Notes: a model not told the origin generated them from the letters alone. Positions 1-12,659 are shown, numbered from the stretch's first letter. The stretch is 64,000 bases of DNA from Chinchilla lanigera (GCF_000276665.1 NW_004955417.1:27718706-27782705), one strand, 5' to 3'. Numbers and translations: made by a program.

Positions 1-102
1 AATACACTTTTACTTACAAAACTATAGAAGTTAATGATAATTTTAAAATTTTGATGCTGTGGGAAAATCATATTTTTTTCATTGTTTCTATAGCTCAAAT
101 CT

Positions 103-190
103 TTTTTTTTTTTTCCTGATACCGGGAATTGAACTCACGACCTTGTGCTTGCCAGGCAGGCACTGTGCCACTGAGCTAAATCCCCAGTCC
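103..190 (-). mobile_element. ID-like tRNA-derived SINE
   Basis: This reverse-orientation ID element starts with a T-run (its A tail) and ends CCCCAGTCCC. The target duplication CTATAG(C/A)TCAAATCT lies at 88-102 and 191-205, 15 bp with one mismatch. Confidence 0.9.
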
Positions 191-3100
191 CTATAGATCA
201 AATCTTAAATATGTCACTTGGAGGTCAATTATTTTTGTTTCTCCCAGATAGTGCAGTTAATTAAGTTGTGTATTCATTCTACTGTGTAATTTAAGTAGAT
301 AGAAACTGTAGAAATCCATTTTCAGTCTTATTTTTATGACCACTTTTATATGACAAAATATACATAGAAGTCACAAGCATATATGCTCCTGTTGATGATT
401 TTGAATGTTTACTATATGCCAAGTATGTTATTCAAAATTTTGGGGTACCAGAGATGTGTAAAACACAAGCTCTGCTTTTAGAAGCTTACTTACATAACAT
501 CATTAGACTTTCATGTGTTACATTTATTTGATTGCTATTTGTGCACTTGTTATATAATTATGCTTATTTAAATTTTATTTATTTTCAAATATATATTTCA
601 AAGTCCAAAGCATTTGCAATGTTTCTTTTCTAATTACTTATTCTCCCCATGAGGGACTATGTTTACTGAAATAAAATGTAAATATTTTGGAGAGATAAAT
701 AATTCTTTTGAATTTGGATTTGAAAAGGAAATTTACATTTGATAAGGGTGTTCTCATATATTGTGTAACCATTATGTGCAAAGCACTTCCATATTTTTAT
801 TTAAAACACTTATCTTTTTTCTGGTGTTATCACAACTTCACTAATTACAAACAGAGGCTAATAAAGTAAAATAAATTGTTGATAACACATAAATCCCACA
901 TAGCATTACTGAAAGAGGAACTAGTTATGTTTTACTTCTCATGAGTCTGTTTTTTTTTTTTTTAACTTAGCTATCTTACACAAAAATAATGCTTTGGAAT
1001 TCCAACTGAATTATCATTCAAAGGTTAGTATCATTTTCCCTATGAAATGATTAGGAAACATTTTCACCCCAAACTGGAGCCCCCTGTGGAGTCAGTTGGC
1101 CAAGCTGAGACATGGTCAGCAGTGTCCCAGCACTAGAGTGAGTGCAGTGCATGTAAAAGGCTAGGTTGGGGCTGAGAAATGATAATTTAATAACCGACAC
1201 ATCCTGTACATTTTGTAGTTCTGCTCCATTGGTACATATTCTCCGGTTTGTTCTTCTTTTCAAAATTTAGACCGTCTTAGTGTTACCCCCCAGAAGTCAT
1301 GGCGTGCTGTCCTTCCCCATTGGCTCATTGTTTCTCATTAGTCTTTATCAGTTTGTGACCTCTTCTCATTCCTTTCTTGTTTTTATAATTTTAGCATTTT
1401 TCAAAGTAGTTCTGATCAGGTATTTTGTAGAATTCCCCTCCATTTAAGTTTGTTTCACTGTTTTCTTATGGTTATAGTGGGGCTGTGCATTTTTAGGAAG
1501 AGTATTACAGTAGTATCATCTCATATAATGGGGTGTCTCCTGGTTCTAGTGCTGTCTGTCAGGTTTCTTCACTATAAAGTTATAGTTTTCTTTCCATTTT
1601 TATAGTCAGATTATCCCATCTTTGAGCACTGGGAATTCTTTTAAGGTTGGTTTCTGCATCTTTTTGACAGGCTGTATCTTGTTTTACTCTTTGAATACTT
1701 CCATTTCTTTTTGGAATTACAAGGTAGTTTAGGTTTATCTTGCATTTCTTTCCTGCCCAGCTGGAAAATCAAGTCTGCTGGGTTTCTGTGTTGGAGATTG
1801 TTATAAGATCTATGTGCTGTGTATGCTCATTGCTTCCTAGGTGTCACTGTTTCTAGGCCCTTTCAGTGGACAAGGTGAGGAAGTACATATATGTATACTA
1901 ACTTGAATAGATAAACATACCTATATTTATTTTTGTATCTTTCTATAAAAATCTATTACCCAACCATCTTTCCTTGTAGTATGTAAATATGCATGATTTC
2001 AGAATGATATCCTTGACTCTGAACCCAGTACTGAAAGTAGGGTTCATTTTAGCTTCCCCTTTCTATTGATAACTTTTTTCTCTGACAGTGGAAAATCTGA
2101 CTCTTATTAGCTATAACTTGTTCACTTATTGTTTAACCCTTGTATACATGTGAATTAGTTTCAGTTTTGATAGCCTGTACAATGAAAACAAATTTACCAG
2201 AGTACAATGTTTATGTATAGTTGTATTTTTGTCTTTAGTATTACAATGATCTATTAAAAAATCCTTTCTCAATGTTTCTTCAGACAGTTCCTATTTTCCC
2301 CCCAATCCCTGTCAGGGAGGTCGTGTTATGCATTTTGATACAGTTTGATTTGTTTGTCACATGGTCTGCATTGCATCTGAAGATTCTGTTGACTTCCCAT
2401 TTTGGTTTTCAAAATGTATGGACATTAAGATTTACTTTTTGTGATGTTTAACCTGTGGGTTTTGAAATAGACAGTCTAGGGTCCAACAACAGTATTGAAA
2501 AGTTCCAACACTGTGGAAATTCCCTTGTGTGGCCTTTTTGTAGTCAGCACCTCCCCTTCCACTGGGCTCTGTTAGCCACTAATTTGATTTCTGTCTCTAC
2601 AGTTTTGCTTTTCATAGTGCCATATAAAATAAAAACAACATTATGCACTTTTTTGGTCCTGGTGTCTTCCTCTTAACAAAATTCATTTAAGATTCAGTCA
2701 TGTCGTTCATGAGTCAGTTCAGTTCTTTTTATTACTAATGAGTATTCCAGTATCTGAAGTTATCATAGTTTATTTATCTGTTCACCTGTTGAACAATCAT
2801 CTTCCCTCTTTCCAGTTTTTTGAAAGTTTGAGTAGAGCTGCTATAAAAATTTACACGCAGATTTTGAGTTTGACTAAATACCTAGAAAGTGTCATTTCTA
2901 GGTCCATTGTCTTCCCATGTTAACTTTAGGGTAACCATCAATATTCACAAAATAACTTGATGGCAGATTAATTGGGATTGCCTTGAATCCATACATCAAA
3001 TTGGTTAGAAGTAACATCTTAAATATGTGAAATCTTCCTATCCACGAACATGAAATACTCTGTTAGAGCTATACTATATGTTTTTCTTTTTGTTTGTGCT

Positions 3101-3552
3101 AATGTGAATGATGTTAGGTTTTAAATTTCAAATTCCATTTTTTCATTGCTTGTGTATAGAATAGTGGTTGAGATTATATTTGTATCCTGCAACTTCCTGT
3201 GTTTAGTCCATTAGTTTTTTTTATTAATTATTAGAGATTTTTATGTAGAAAATCATAGATGTTCATTTATCTGTGAACAAAGAATGTTGTTTAATCCTTT
3301 CCATTCTGTAGTCTTTAATTTCCTCATCTTGTCTTATTCCATTAAGAACTTCAAAACAGTTCCTTAAACTCCCTTTCATTGTTCTCTGATCTTAAGGGAA
3401 AGGCCTGTAGTTTCTCACCAGCGGGTGTGATCCTATCTACATTTTGTTAATCAAATTGAGGACACTTACTCCATTTCTGAGAATTTTTATGAGGAATTGG
3501 GGTTGAATTTTGGCAAAAAGCTTTTTCTGTATCCTATTTGCCTTTCTTAGTT

Positions 3553-3671
3553 AGTTTTTTTTTGTTTGTTTGTTTGTTTGTTTTTGGTTTTTCTCCGGTA
3601 CCAGGAACCAAACTCACGACCTTGCGCTTGCCAGGCAGGCGCTTTGCCGCTGAACTAAATCCCCAGCCCCA
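3553..3671 (-). mobile_element. ID-like SINE inside L1
   Basis: A reverse ID element with a TTTG-rich tail. The target duplication GCCTTTCTTAGTT lies at 3540-3552 and 3672-3684 and is perfect over 13 bp, so the insertion is younger than the L1 around it. Confidence 0.92.
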
Positions 3672-5235
3672 GCCTTTCTTAGTTTGTTGATGCAATGAGT
3701 TAAACTAAGTGATTTTTGAATACTGTACCCACATACTTGGGATAAATCCCACTTGGTCATAGTGTACAATCAATTTTTTGCATTGTTGTAGTTATTTGCT
3801 AATACTTTGTTGAGTATATTTGCATTTGTGTTCATGGGAGATATTGGTCTATAATTTTAATTTCTTTTAATGTCTTTGTTTGGCTTTGGTATTAGGGTGA
3901 TGCTGCTCAAATAGAATGATTAGGGAGTGTGCCCTGACCTTCTATTTCTGGAAGAGATTACAGAGGATTTGTATAATTTACTCATTCAATATTTTGTTGA
4001 ACTACAGTGAAGTCATATGGACCTAGTGATTCCTATTTTGTAAAGAATATTAATTATTGATTCAGTTTCTTTAAGAGATACAAAATTATTTGGATTATTT
4101 ATTTTTCCTTATGTGAACTTTGGTAGATTGTATCTTTCAAAGAAATGGTCCATTTTATCAGTATTGTCAATCTCATGCATGGAAGTGTTCTTAGTATTTT
4201 TAGATCATCCTTTTACTTTATGAGATAGGTAGTGATGGACTTCTACTTCTGAGTTATTTGTGTCTTCTTTTTTTCTTGTTTAGCCTACCTAGGATTTTAC
4301 CAATTTGTTGGTCTTTTTAAAGAAGTAGATTTTGGTGTTCTTGACGTTGTTATTGATTCCTTGTTTTAATTTCATTGACTTCACCTCTACTTTTTGTGTT
4401 TTACTTTCTTCTGTTTAGATTTATTGTCCTTCTTTTATAGTTTCCTAATGTAGAAGTTCAATTTATTGAATTTTAGATACATCAAATGATAGAATTTTCC
4501 AAGTTTTTCGTCTTTATCCCATGTGTTAAATAGCAGTGTGTTGCTTAATCTCTAGGTATTTTAGGATTTTCCACTACAGGTCTGTTATTAGTTTCTAGGT
4601 TAATTCCAATGTGAACCCAGAGCCTACTTTATGTGATTCATATTCTCTGAAATTAGAGTGTATTTTGTGCCCCTAAAAGTGTTCTATAAAGCTTGAGAAG
4701 AATGTGTGTCCCGCTGTTGCTGGAGTATGTTAATTAGATCCATTTTTAGTGATGGTGTTATTTAGTTCTGCATCCCTTTACTAATTTTCTGCTGGTTGGG
4801 CATAGCACTTAATAAGAGATTGTGAAGAGTCCACATGTTACAGTAGATTTACTTCTTGTTATAAGTCTATTGATTTTTGACTTATGTATTTTGAGTATTT
4901 GCTGTTAGATACCTTTGCATTGAGTTTTTATGTTTGGGGAATTCACCTCTTTATCTTATGGAAGGCCCCTATTTATTCTTGATTATTTTCTTTGCTCTGA
5001 AGTTGACTTTGTTTGAAATTAAGGTAGATAATCTGATTTTCTTTTTATTGGTGTTAGCCTGGTATATCTTTCTCTAGTCCTATACTTTTAGTCTGATGTT
5101 GATTTATATTTAAGTTGGGCTTCAAACTGCATACAACACATTGTTGGGTATTTTTTTTTCAGGTTTCATTAAAAATTTCCTCACTTGGGGGGCAATTTAA
5201 GTGGAATATATAGTGAAGTAAATTTTTCACTATTG

Positions 5236-5588
5236 CTGTGTCTTGAACATGGTTTGTACCTGCTTTTGTTGAAATTTGATTCTCGGCATTGGGAAGTAGG
5301 ACTTTTAAGAGGTGTTCAGGTCATTAAGAGTTATTAATACATTTCTGGGAATGGATTAGGTGCCATTAAGGTGGGTCTGTATAAAGCAAGGCAGCTCCTG
5401 GTGTTTTGTATCTTTGCATATATCTGCTCGCCCTTTTACCGGGGAGACCTTCACTGGAGTCTGAGCAGATTCCAGGGTCATGCTTTCAACTTCAAACCTG
5501 CCAGAACTATGAGCTGAAACAAACTTCTTTCCTTTAAGATCACCCATCTCTGGCATTTTGTTGTTGCAACAGAAAATGGAGTACGATA
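5236..5588 (+). mobile_element. Old MaLR-like LTR (endogenous retrovirus relic)
   Basis: The order of motifs follows ERVL-MaLR LTRs of the MST/MLT1 type. It opens with TGTGTCTTGAACATGGTTTG-like sequence, has a GGCATTGGGAAGTAGG segment, then the CCAGAACTATGAGCTGAAAC region, and ends in the CAACAGAAAATGGAGTACGA terminal block. No internal retroviral genes are present. Exact ends and subfamily are uncertain, and I see no clear target duplication. Confidence 0.65.
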
Positions 5589-8162
5589 GGTATTGGTCCT
5601 TCTTATTTTTATGGCACTTCCTGGATCTTTTTTTTTTTATGTCTGTCATTTCTTTTTAATAATTCTCAGTCACTATTTCTTAAAATTTTGGTTTTTTTTT
5701 TTGTCTTCTGGTACGCCTATTACACATGTTGCAACTTTTGTAAATGTCCCTCCGTTTTTGGATATTTTATCTTTTTCATTCTTCTGCTCCTTTCTTTCCA
5801 GTGTGGTTCCATTATTTTTTTAACATTTTCTTTTGATTCTTTGAGTTTCCCTCTCTTTGCTCGTGAAACCCATCTGCTCTTGCATGCTGTCCACCTCTTA
5901 AAAGGAGTCTTAGGTAAACATCACAGTTCTTTTCCCCAGTCTGATACTTCTAAAATCTACGCCATATCTGATGCTTGCTTTGTCTCTTCAGACTGAAGTT
6001 TTCTTGCCTTTTTGAATGATTTTCAATTTTTTATTGAAAGCTGGACATGATTTATTGAGTAAAAGAACTTAGGTGGATACACATTTAGTGTAAGGTTTTA
6101 CTTTTATTTGGCTAGGTATTAGGCTATATTTATTGTTAAATGTAGCCATGGTATCAGGAATCTAAATTTTTCTCCATTGTCTTTGTTTCCTATGCTGTTT
6201 TCTATCTCCCTGGAACCTTACTGAGTAGTATGCAAGGTTTACTGTTCTTTTAATTATATTTACCTGTTGTTATACAAGATTCACTGATTTTGTAGCAGGT
6301 TTGGAGAGGAGAATTTGATACTCTTATAATTAGTCTTTTAGTGAGCCTGAGTTGTATATATTTTTTTCCCCACATTGAAGGTTAAGGGAGGCTGGACTTT
6401 GGTGTATTCCGTGCTCCACACTGAAGACTAAGGATAAAACTGAATATTTACTTTTTCCCAGGCCTGTTAGGCTTTGAAATTCCAGTTGACTAGAGTTTGG
6501 TAAAATAATTTCTCTTGATTTCAGGCCTTGTTAAAGAGAATGGGAGATCTGGATGTATTTCAGAATAGTTGCTTTTCCTTTCCCCCTGCTGAACAGAAGG
6601 GGATTTTCTGTGATCTTCATGAGGAGCACTTGTAGGGTTACTGCGGGTAAAATTTATGATGGCACCATAAGGCTGAAACATATGATTTGGAGTTTTAACT
6701 TCTACGATTGTACACACTGAGGCCCTGCAGTTATAGATAAGTGTGTTTTTATTTAGGTACTGGGTCCACCGTGGGCTTCTGCTCCTAGGCAAGTGTGATT
6801 CTCTGCATTTGTTCATCTAATTGTCTAGTTTTATGACAGCAGTTTACCCTGCCACTTTAATGATCTGGCCTGATCTCTCTAAGGATTGTTGATTTTTAGT
6901 TCTGCTGTCTTGTTGTTGTGAAGATGGGCGTGAGAACTTACAAGCTGTTAATATGTCAGACTGGAAACTGGAAGTCCTTCATAAACTCTTTGGAACGCAA
7001 GCACACAGGAGTTCATTCATTGTCAGTGATGATTACTGTCAGAAGTGTGTGATGTAATTACTTTTTCCTGTCACCAGTTCTCAATCTCAGCATAGATTGT
7101 AATTATGGCTAGATACTTTGAGATTTTATTTTATCTAAAATATTGATGAAAAGGACAAGAATAATTTGTACTCTTGATTGTATTTAAAGACTGAGCTATC
7201 CAGCAGTATATATGATACATATTTTATTTGGGAAGATGGTACAAATATTTGTGTATGTAATATATAGATTATAAATCCAAGAAATTATTTGTTTTAGGAA
7301 TTTAAATGTTTATGTTTATTAAATTTTTTAATTAAAGATTTTGAATTGGAAATTGATTTACAGGCTAATCAGTATATGTTTATGATAAAAACTTTTGTCC
7401 CTGGTTAAGAGCAGTTTGATTCATTGCATATTTTCACACAGGACTTCTTTAACAAATATCCTTTCCTTTACATATTTGTTCAATATTTGTTGCTTTCAGT
7501 ATACCTACTGTTTGATTAAAAGTAGGTTTTGATTGCTGTACATTTTGGTGAGCCAATATCGTAATTTCTTTTTGTATCCTAAAAATGTACTTGTGACTTA
7601 TTTTGTTCTACAAAGAGATTTTTGCCTTATTCTTAAAGAAATCCAAGTTTCCTAGGTAGAATCCAGTACCTTTATAGTTTTCTTGTGTTTGAGTTTATAT
7701 ATTTGGTGATAAATACATCTTTTAAATGTTAATTCATCATATACTTTAATAAATGATGTGGCTTTAGCTCTAAGATGAAATTTTCAATCTAATTTATTTA
7801 GAATACACTTAATATTTTATGGTTGATGTAATGACTCATAATTAAAATTATATTCATTCTTTGGGACGTAGTATATAATGGTATCCTTTTTATTTGTTTG
7901 TATCATTAGAAAAGAAAAAACTATAGAAGAAAATAAATTAGCTTTGGAGAGAGATTTTAATTTACATTGTTGGTATAACTTTCTAGTGAAAGCCCTAGCT
8001 TTTGGTGACGGCCAATTCTTAGTTTTCCTGTGAGAAAGTAGAAACTAATCAAGTGATTATTGAATCATAGATGTATTTCTGAGCATCATTCCTATGGAAA
8101 CTATAGGGAGTCAAGTTTTGGAGGTTTTCATTTCCTTGTATATGGTCCGTCTATGCCTTTTA

Positions 8163-8403
8163 TTTATTTATTTATTTTGGTTTTCTTTTGGGGGGGGTTT
8201 CTTTTTTTTTTTTTTCTGGTACCAGGAATCGAACTCACAACCTCACGCTTGCCAGGCAGGTGCTTATGCCACTGAACTATATCCCCAGCCCCTTTATATG
8301 GGTTTTTTGAGACAGGGTCTCGCTATGCAGGCTGGCCTTGAGCTCACTTTGTAGCCCAGGCTAGTCTCGTACTTACGACAATCCTCCTGCCTCAGCCTCC
8401 CCA
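8163..8403 (-). mobile_element. Dimeric B1+ID SINE (B1-dID-like)
   Basis: In reverse orientation a T-run leads into an ID unit (about 8217-8291), then a short linker, then a B1-like unit (about 8300-8400). One target duplication, TCTATGCCTTTTA, flanks the whole pair at 8150-8162 and 8404-8416. The two units were therefore inserted together as one dimer. Confidence 0.9.
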
Positions 8404-9372
8404 TCTATGCCTTTTAAATGTCCAGTTCTGTTTTATTTTAATATTCTGTGCTGTATATTGACCCAGTCTTCCATTCATTTCCTGAATACTGTTTACACTA
8501 GTGGGTCTATCTGCAGAAGGAATAGTTTAATTTTAATAACATAATAAGAAGTGCATAATATTAATTCCAAGAATGATTTACAGTGGGTTCCTGGTTGGTG
8601 GCAGTGTCTACTCATTCATATTATGCCTACGTGGATTTGCTACCTATTGATGAATCAGTTTCTGACCACAAATTCTTATACTATGGTAATATAAAAAGTA
8701 ATTTCTTCTTATCTCAGAGAATTACAAAGCAGTATTTCTTCTTGTACATTTTTGGATAAGACTGTTGAACTTCACAGAACTGAAACTAAAGCATTCGACT
8801 TGATTATACATTATTTATTTAAATTCATTTTCATTATGGTATAGTTATAGGAATACCTTAAGAATATTTTAAATTTGATGTACAGTTTTAATAGCTACTT
8901 TTAAAGAGAGTAGATACATAAAGTCACAATTCCCTTACCCCATAAGCATGAAGGAATCCATTTGTAAGTCTAACAAATTCATTCACAAAATCCTGTGTTT
9001 CATTTAAAATATCTATGTCTTTTACATCAATTTATATTAAGGAAGAAATTTAAAATATATAAAGGAAATCTCTTTAATTATCTAAATAAAATTGTGTAAT
9101 ATGGTAACTTAAAATAACTATTTAAAAATCTTTAGTATCAATAAAAATTGGTGTAAGACTTCAGAACTAAATCATTGTTTAAAATAGCAATGGGGTTTTA
9201 ATGATCAAGCGTTTTGGTGAAAAACTGAAGTCTATATCAATTATATGGTGAAGTACTAAGTTTTTCCATGTAAGAATCCTAATTTTTCACAGACATTCTA
9301 TATGACCACAGTCTGTAGATAGAAATTTATTCCTAGTCAAGTGCACTCAGTTGTGCAAACTTATCTTTTTAG

Positions 9373-9405
9373 GGTCAAAGAAGAACCCAAACCACAACTG
9401 ACACA
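9373..9405 (+). CDS. RIMS2: RIMS2 33-nt cassette exon (Rab-binding helix insert)
   Basis: This is a small in-frame coding exon of RIM2, the presynaptic scaffold that links Rab3 on vesicles to Munc13 and calcium channels. It starts after the acceptor AG at 9371-9372, preceded by a T-rich tract, and ends before a consensus donor GTGAGT at 9406. It begins with the third base of a codon, then reads VKEEPKPQLT, then two bases of the next codon. That is 1+30+2 nt, so phase 2 enters and phase 2 leaves. From memory, RIM2 proteins carry VKEE-KPQLTQ directly before WFPFSG; the residue after VKEE is His in the human form I recall and Pro here. The exon is too short for a routine gene caller. The assignment is strong because the next exon continues the same isoform 391 nt downstream. 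Confidence 0.88.
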
Positions 9406-9796
9406 GTGAGTAAATGTCCTGAGTGCAGTAGAGCTCTGTACCGCTCCACCTCTGCTTCCTGCACCTTTGCCGGTATTAGCTTACGCTAATACTGGGTGGG
9501 CTGCAGCTAGTGTGTCCTCTGCTTTCTGACTCTCTGCTTGTAGGAGAGCTGCCTGCAGCTTCTTACTTCATCCACATAGTGACTGGATGTAGTTTTTTGC
9601 TGCCTGCTTGTGGACTGGTTAAGTGTTGAAACTTAATTTTCCTACATTCTTACTGCCTGGATGGTACCTGGAGCTCACATTTCCATTGGCTGTAGCTTTT
9701 GTGCCTGTGTATTATTATTATTATGGATAAGAAAATATTTAACCTACATTGTTATTCATTTGGTTATTCAGTCACATTATTTGCTTATTTAAACAG
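9406..9796 (+). other. RIMS2: 391-nt RIMS2 intron between the two cassette exons
   Basis: This short GT-AG intron separates the 33- and 87-nt exons. It contains no SINE or L1, unlike the large flanking introns. Its first half is GC-richer than the surroundings and holds a perfect 8-bp hairpin stem at 9473-9492. Several CTGCAG/GCTGC words recur at about 9500-9560. Confidence 0.85.
9473..9492 (+). promoter_or_regulatory. Hairpin in the intron between cassette exons
   Basis: GTATTAGC, a 4-nt loop (TTAC) and GCTAATAC form a perfect 8-bp stem, with partial pairing beyond it. It begins 67 nt after the upstream donor. A role in choosing between the two cassettes is possible but is inference. Confidence 0.35.
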
Positions 9797-9883
9797 GTGG
9801 TTTCCCTTTAGTGGGATCACTGAACTGGTAAATAACGTTCTTCAACCCCAGCAAAAACAGCAAAATGAAAAGGAGCCCCAGAC
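9797..9883 (+). CDS. RIMS2: RIMS2 87-nt cassette exon (Rab-binding helix insert)
   Basis: This coding exon of RIM2 follows the acceptor AG at 9795-9796 and ends at a strong donor, GTAAGT, at 9884. The first base completes a Gln codon from the 33-nt exon. Then 28 codons run from WFPFSGITELVNNVLQ to a Gln-rich, charged end (QKQQNEKEPQ), and two last bases (AC) join the G at 29250 to give Thr. The spliced reading PQ-T-KLHQQF matches the long RIM2 alpha isoform as I know it. The exon is 87 nt and symmetric (phase 2 to 2), so it can be skipped without a frameshift. Published work on Rim splicing reports that inserts in this first alpha-helical part of the Rab-binding domain change Rab3A binding. 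That regulation is known for the family and is inferred here. Confidence 0.93.
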
Positions 9884-11297
9884 GTAAGTAAGCTGATCTA
9901 TACAGACTAAATATTGTCTCTGATAGCATAGCATACTAAAAAGTGTGTATTGAAATAGTGTCCTTGGAGTACTATGCCCTCAGAGAGGAGTATTGTTAGG
10001 CCAGAGTTTGATGTTTTAACCTTTAATCATGTCATGGAAATCTAAAATGAAAACAAGGATAATTTATAGGACAGTAAAAAAGAAGAGGTAATTCTTTCCC
10101 AATTGTAGCATAAATAATGTAAAGCATATTTGTTCAGTAAAATACCTTTCTCCAAAATGCAATGTATTTCAGAGTGTGTTTTTTTTTTTTTTTTTTTTTT
10201 TTAACAGAAGTTCTAGATGGCATTAAGAGGTATTAACCCCTAAATTCAATCTTTGTTCAAATAGTTTTGGAAAGGTTGTTTTAAAAAAAGTTAAGCAGGT
10301 TTCTTTGTAATAATTCTGCAATCCTAAATGCGGTGCAAGGGTATTAGAACACATGCTGTTTATTAAGTTTATTTGACCACTGAATCCTGTTTTCATTGAA
10401 CATTTCATTAGATTATGAAATATAATTTGGAAATATGCCAATTTATTCTCACATTGACCTGAAACAGTAGAAAAATGTTGGTTCCTTTTCTTTTAGATGT
10501 TAACAGGTTTAAAAACATTCTTTAAAAAGTTGCTCATAATTCACATTTTAATTGCACACGGCAGAAGTGACAATTTGCTTTTGCTTATTGCACACTGACC
10601 CAAACTTGTCACAGGGCTCTTAACATGTGCTCAGAAAAGGAGGCAACCTCTGTGTACAAACGTTTAGTAATGGTAACTGTAGTTAGTATACATTCGATTC
10701 TGATACGCAAGAATCCCATTTCTTATTTCTGAGATAGAAATTTTAGGATGCCCAAAATAAGATTTGTCAGAAGATAGCCGTTACAACAAGGACAGCTCAG
10801 TATTAGCCCCATCTCTGGTGCTGTTGGTTCTGCTAGGATGCTGTAATGACTCGGATCAAGGTCTTTTTTTTTTTTTAACGAGACTGAGGGTGAAGGTTAG
10901 AAATGTAAAGACAATCTAAACACAGGAGTGCCTAGGGGAAGAGGGTTGGCTGTCTGGAGTGTTAAAAGGAACAGGTATTAAATTTTGTCCATGCGATTAT
11001 GAGAGATTTCACCTTCTGTTTAGTGGCAGTGAAAGACTAGAAGAGATCAAGGATGGTAATAGCAAAAATATGTGAAAGCATTCTGAGAAACTTTTGACTG
11101 ATCACTGTACAGTACAGTAATAAATAAGATTAACACTAAACAAAACAATCTTGAAAGAGAGGAGCAGAAAGTTCAGAAAATCTATCTTTTTTTTTCTTGG
11201 GAAGATTCTCTTTACCTTATTTTGTCATTTGTTGTATCCAAGAGCCAGTGATTAACTTTTTTTTCTCCCAAAGATCATATACTTCTGGAGGGTTCTT

Positions 11298-11450
11298 TTT
11301 TTTTTTGGTCTTTTTGAGACAGGGTCTCGCTATACAGTTCAGGCTGGCCTTGAGCTCACTTTGTATCCCAGGCTTGTCTTGAACTTGTGGCGATCCTCCT
11401 GCCTCAGCCTCCTGAGTGCTGAGATTACAGGTGTGTACCACCACGCCTGG
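11298..11450 (-). mobile_element. B1-like SINE (7SL-derived)
   Basis: A reverse B1-type element: T-run, GAGACAGGGTCTCGC near its tail end and GATTACAGG...CCTGGC at its 5' end. The flanking duplication CTTCTGGAGGGTTCTT / CTTCTAGAGGATTCTT has 2 mismatches in 16. Confidence 0.92.
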
Positions 11451-12499
11451 CTTCTAGAGGATTCTTAAAACCCTCCTTCTTAAGGTCCCTTGATGGTGTA
11501 GTTTCCAACAGCCCAGGGAAAATCATTTGTGTCTTTCTAGAGGTGAAACATGAATCTGAGAAACAGCATTTTGGTGTTCTTATGAAAGTGCTAATTGTTT
11601 TATTTAAATTTTTATTTTTATCTTTGTGCTAATTGCTAAAATGCTTATTGTGGTCATTTCTGTCACAAGTGTAGCACAGCTTTTCTTTCAGCTTTTTTTT
11701 CTGGAAGAGTACATCTGTAGATTTCAAATGGTAGAGGATTACTTAGGAGGGTGTCTCTGTTGTTGATAAGACAGTAGATCACCTTGAGTCCTTGGCTGTA
11801 TTTACTAATATTAACTGTCCATAGCGCAGAATCTAGGGTCAGAGATGAAATTGAAAAATATGCAGACAGGGCACGTTGTTGTAATTCAAGGAGAGAACAA
11901 ATGGATCCACAAAGGTGTTGATTTCATTCTTTAGGAAAACAAAGGACCATAGAAATTGAAGGGACTTTGATTTTAATTTTAAAATTCCATGTGTTATTTC
12001 TACCTTTGCTCAAGTTTGAGGTTCATATAGACAAAGGACATTTTCCTGTAAACTTTGTATTTCTTCGCATTGTTTGTCTAGTCGAAGCAGTTGGTGCAGA
12101 GTCTTGAAATGGAAAAGGTAGCTCTTCTGCATTCATATTTCCAGTCTTCAGTGTGAGTAATATTAAATTGTGCCTGTTACACTGGAACCACCTTAATTGT
12201 CTGTGGCTCAAGACAAGGATACATAAATAAAAATGATAAGAGGTGGGTTACTTGGAAAACAGTATTTAGAAAAATTTGTAAAAGTAGCAAAGTACTTATT
12301 GCTAAGTAAAGTTTTTGTTAATGCAAAATGCATTTAGTGAAAAGTGCACAAACTGAACCACATACTTCGTTAAATTGTTGGACAGTGAGAGTGTCTGGAA
12401 AGCAGTACTGAAATTAAGAGCCGAATACAGCCGGGGCTTGCAGTCTCCTCACGTGCATTTCCTGGGTAGGCTTGCTCCCCTCTGCAAAGGTGACTTTTA

Positions 12500-12633
12500 T
12501 TTATTTGTTTAGTTTTGGTTTTTTAACACAGGGTCTCGCTATGTAGCTCAGGCTGGCCTTGAACCCATGGTGATCCTCCTGCCTCAGCTGCTCAGGTGCT
12601 GGGATTACTGGTGTGTGCCACCATGTGAGGCTA
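12500..12633 (-). mobile_element. B1-like SINE
   Basis: A reverse B1 monomer containing GGGTCTCGCTATGTAGC and GGGATTACTGGTGTGTGCC. It is flanked by an imperfect duplication around AAAGGTGACTTTTA / CAAGGGGACTTTTA. Confidence 0.88.
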
Positions 12634-12659
12634 CAAGGGGACTTTTACACTGACTTCTG

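Larger units (their letters stand above)
1270..6830 (-). mobile_element. Long antisense L1 (LINE-1), interrupted
   Basis: Read on the minus strand this is a degenerate L1. The 3' UTR-like part lies at about 1270-2900, ORF2 at about 2940-5150 (reverse-transcriptase region near 3700-4020, endonuclease side near 4500-4750) and the 5' region at about 5840-6830. It is interrupted by an ID SINE (3553-3671) and a MaLR-like LTR (about 5236-5588). No long open frame remains, so it is inactive. Recognition rests on typical L1 word order; the outer limits and subfamily are uncertain, and the 1270-2400 part is weaker. Confidence 0.75.
1..9372 (+). other. RIMS2: RIMS2 intron upstream of the 33-nt exon (partial)
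   Basis: This stretch is non-coding. The first ~1.27 kb is AT-rich unique sequence with one ID SINE and MIR/L2-like traces (about 400-530 and 770-850). From about 1270 to 6830 it is antisense L1 with nested SINE and LTR. From 6830 to 9372 it is AT-rich, with one B1+ID dimer and otherwise nothing I recognise. The preceding RIM2 coding exon (ending ...EQSVLK) was not found, so it lies further upstream. Confidence 0.8.

Noticed and set aside
5688..5996. 102-codon hydrophobic frame
   Set aside because: The Phe-rich product comes from T-rich antisense L1 and is not a membrane protein.
11197..11444. Frames at 11197-11382 (+) and 11217-11444 (-)
   Set aside because: They lie mostly in a B1 SINE and its T-run.
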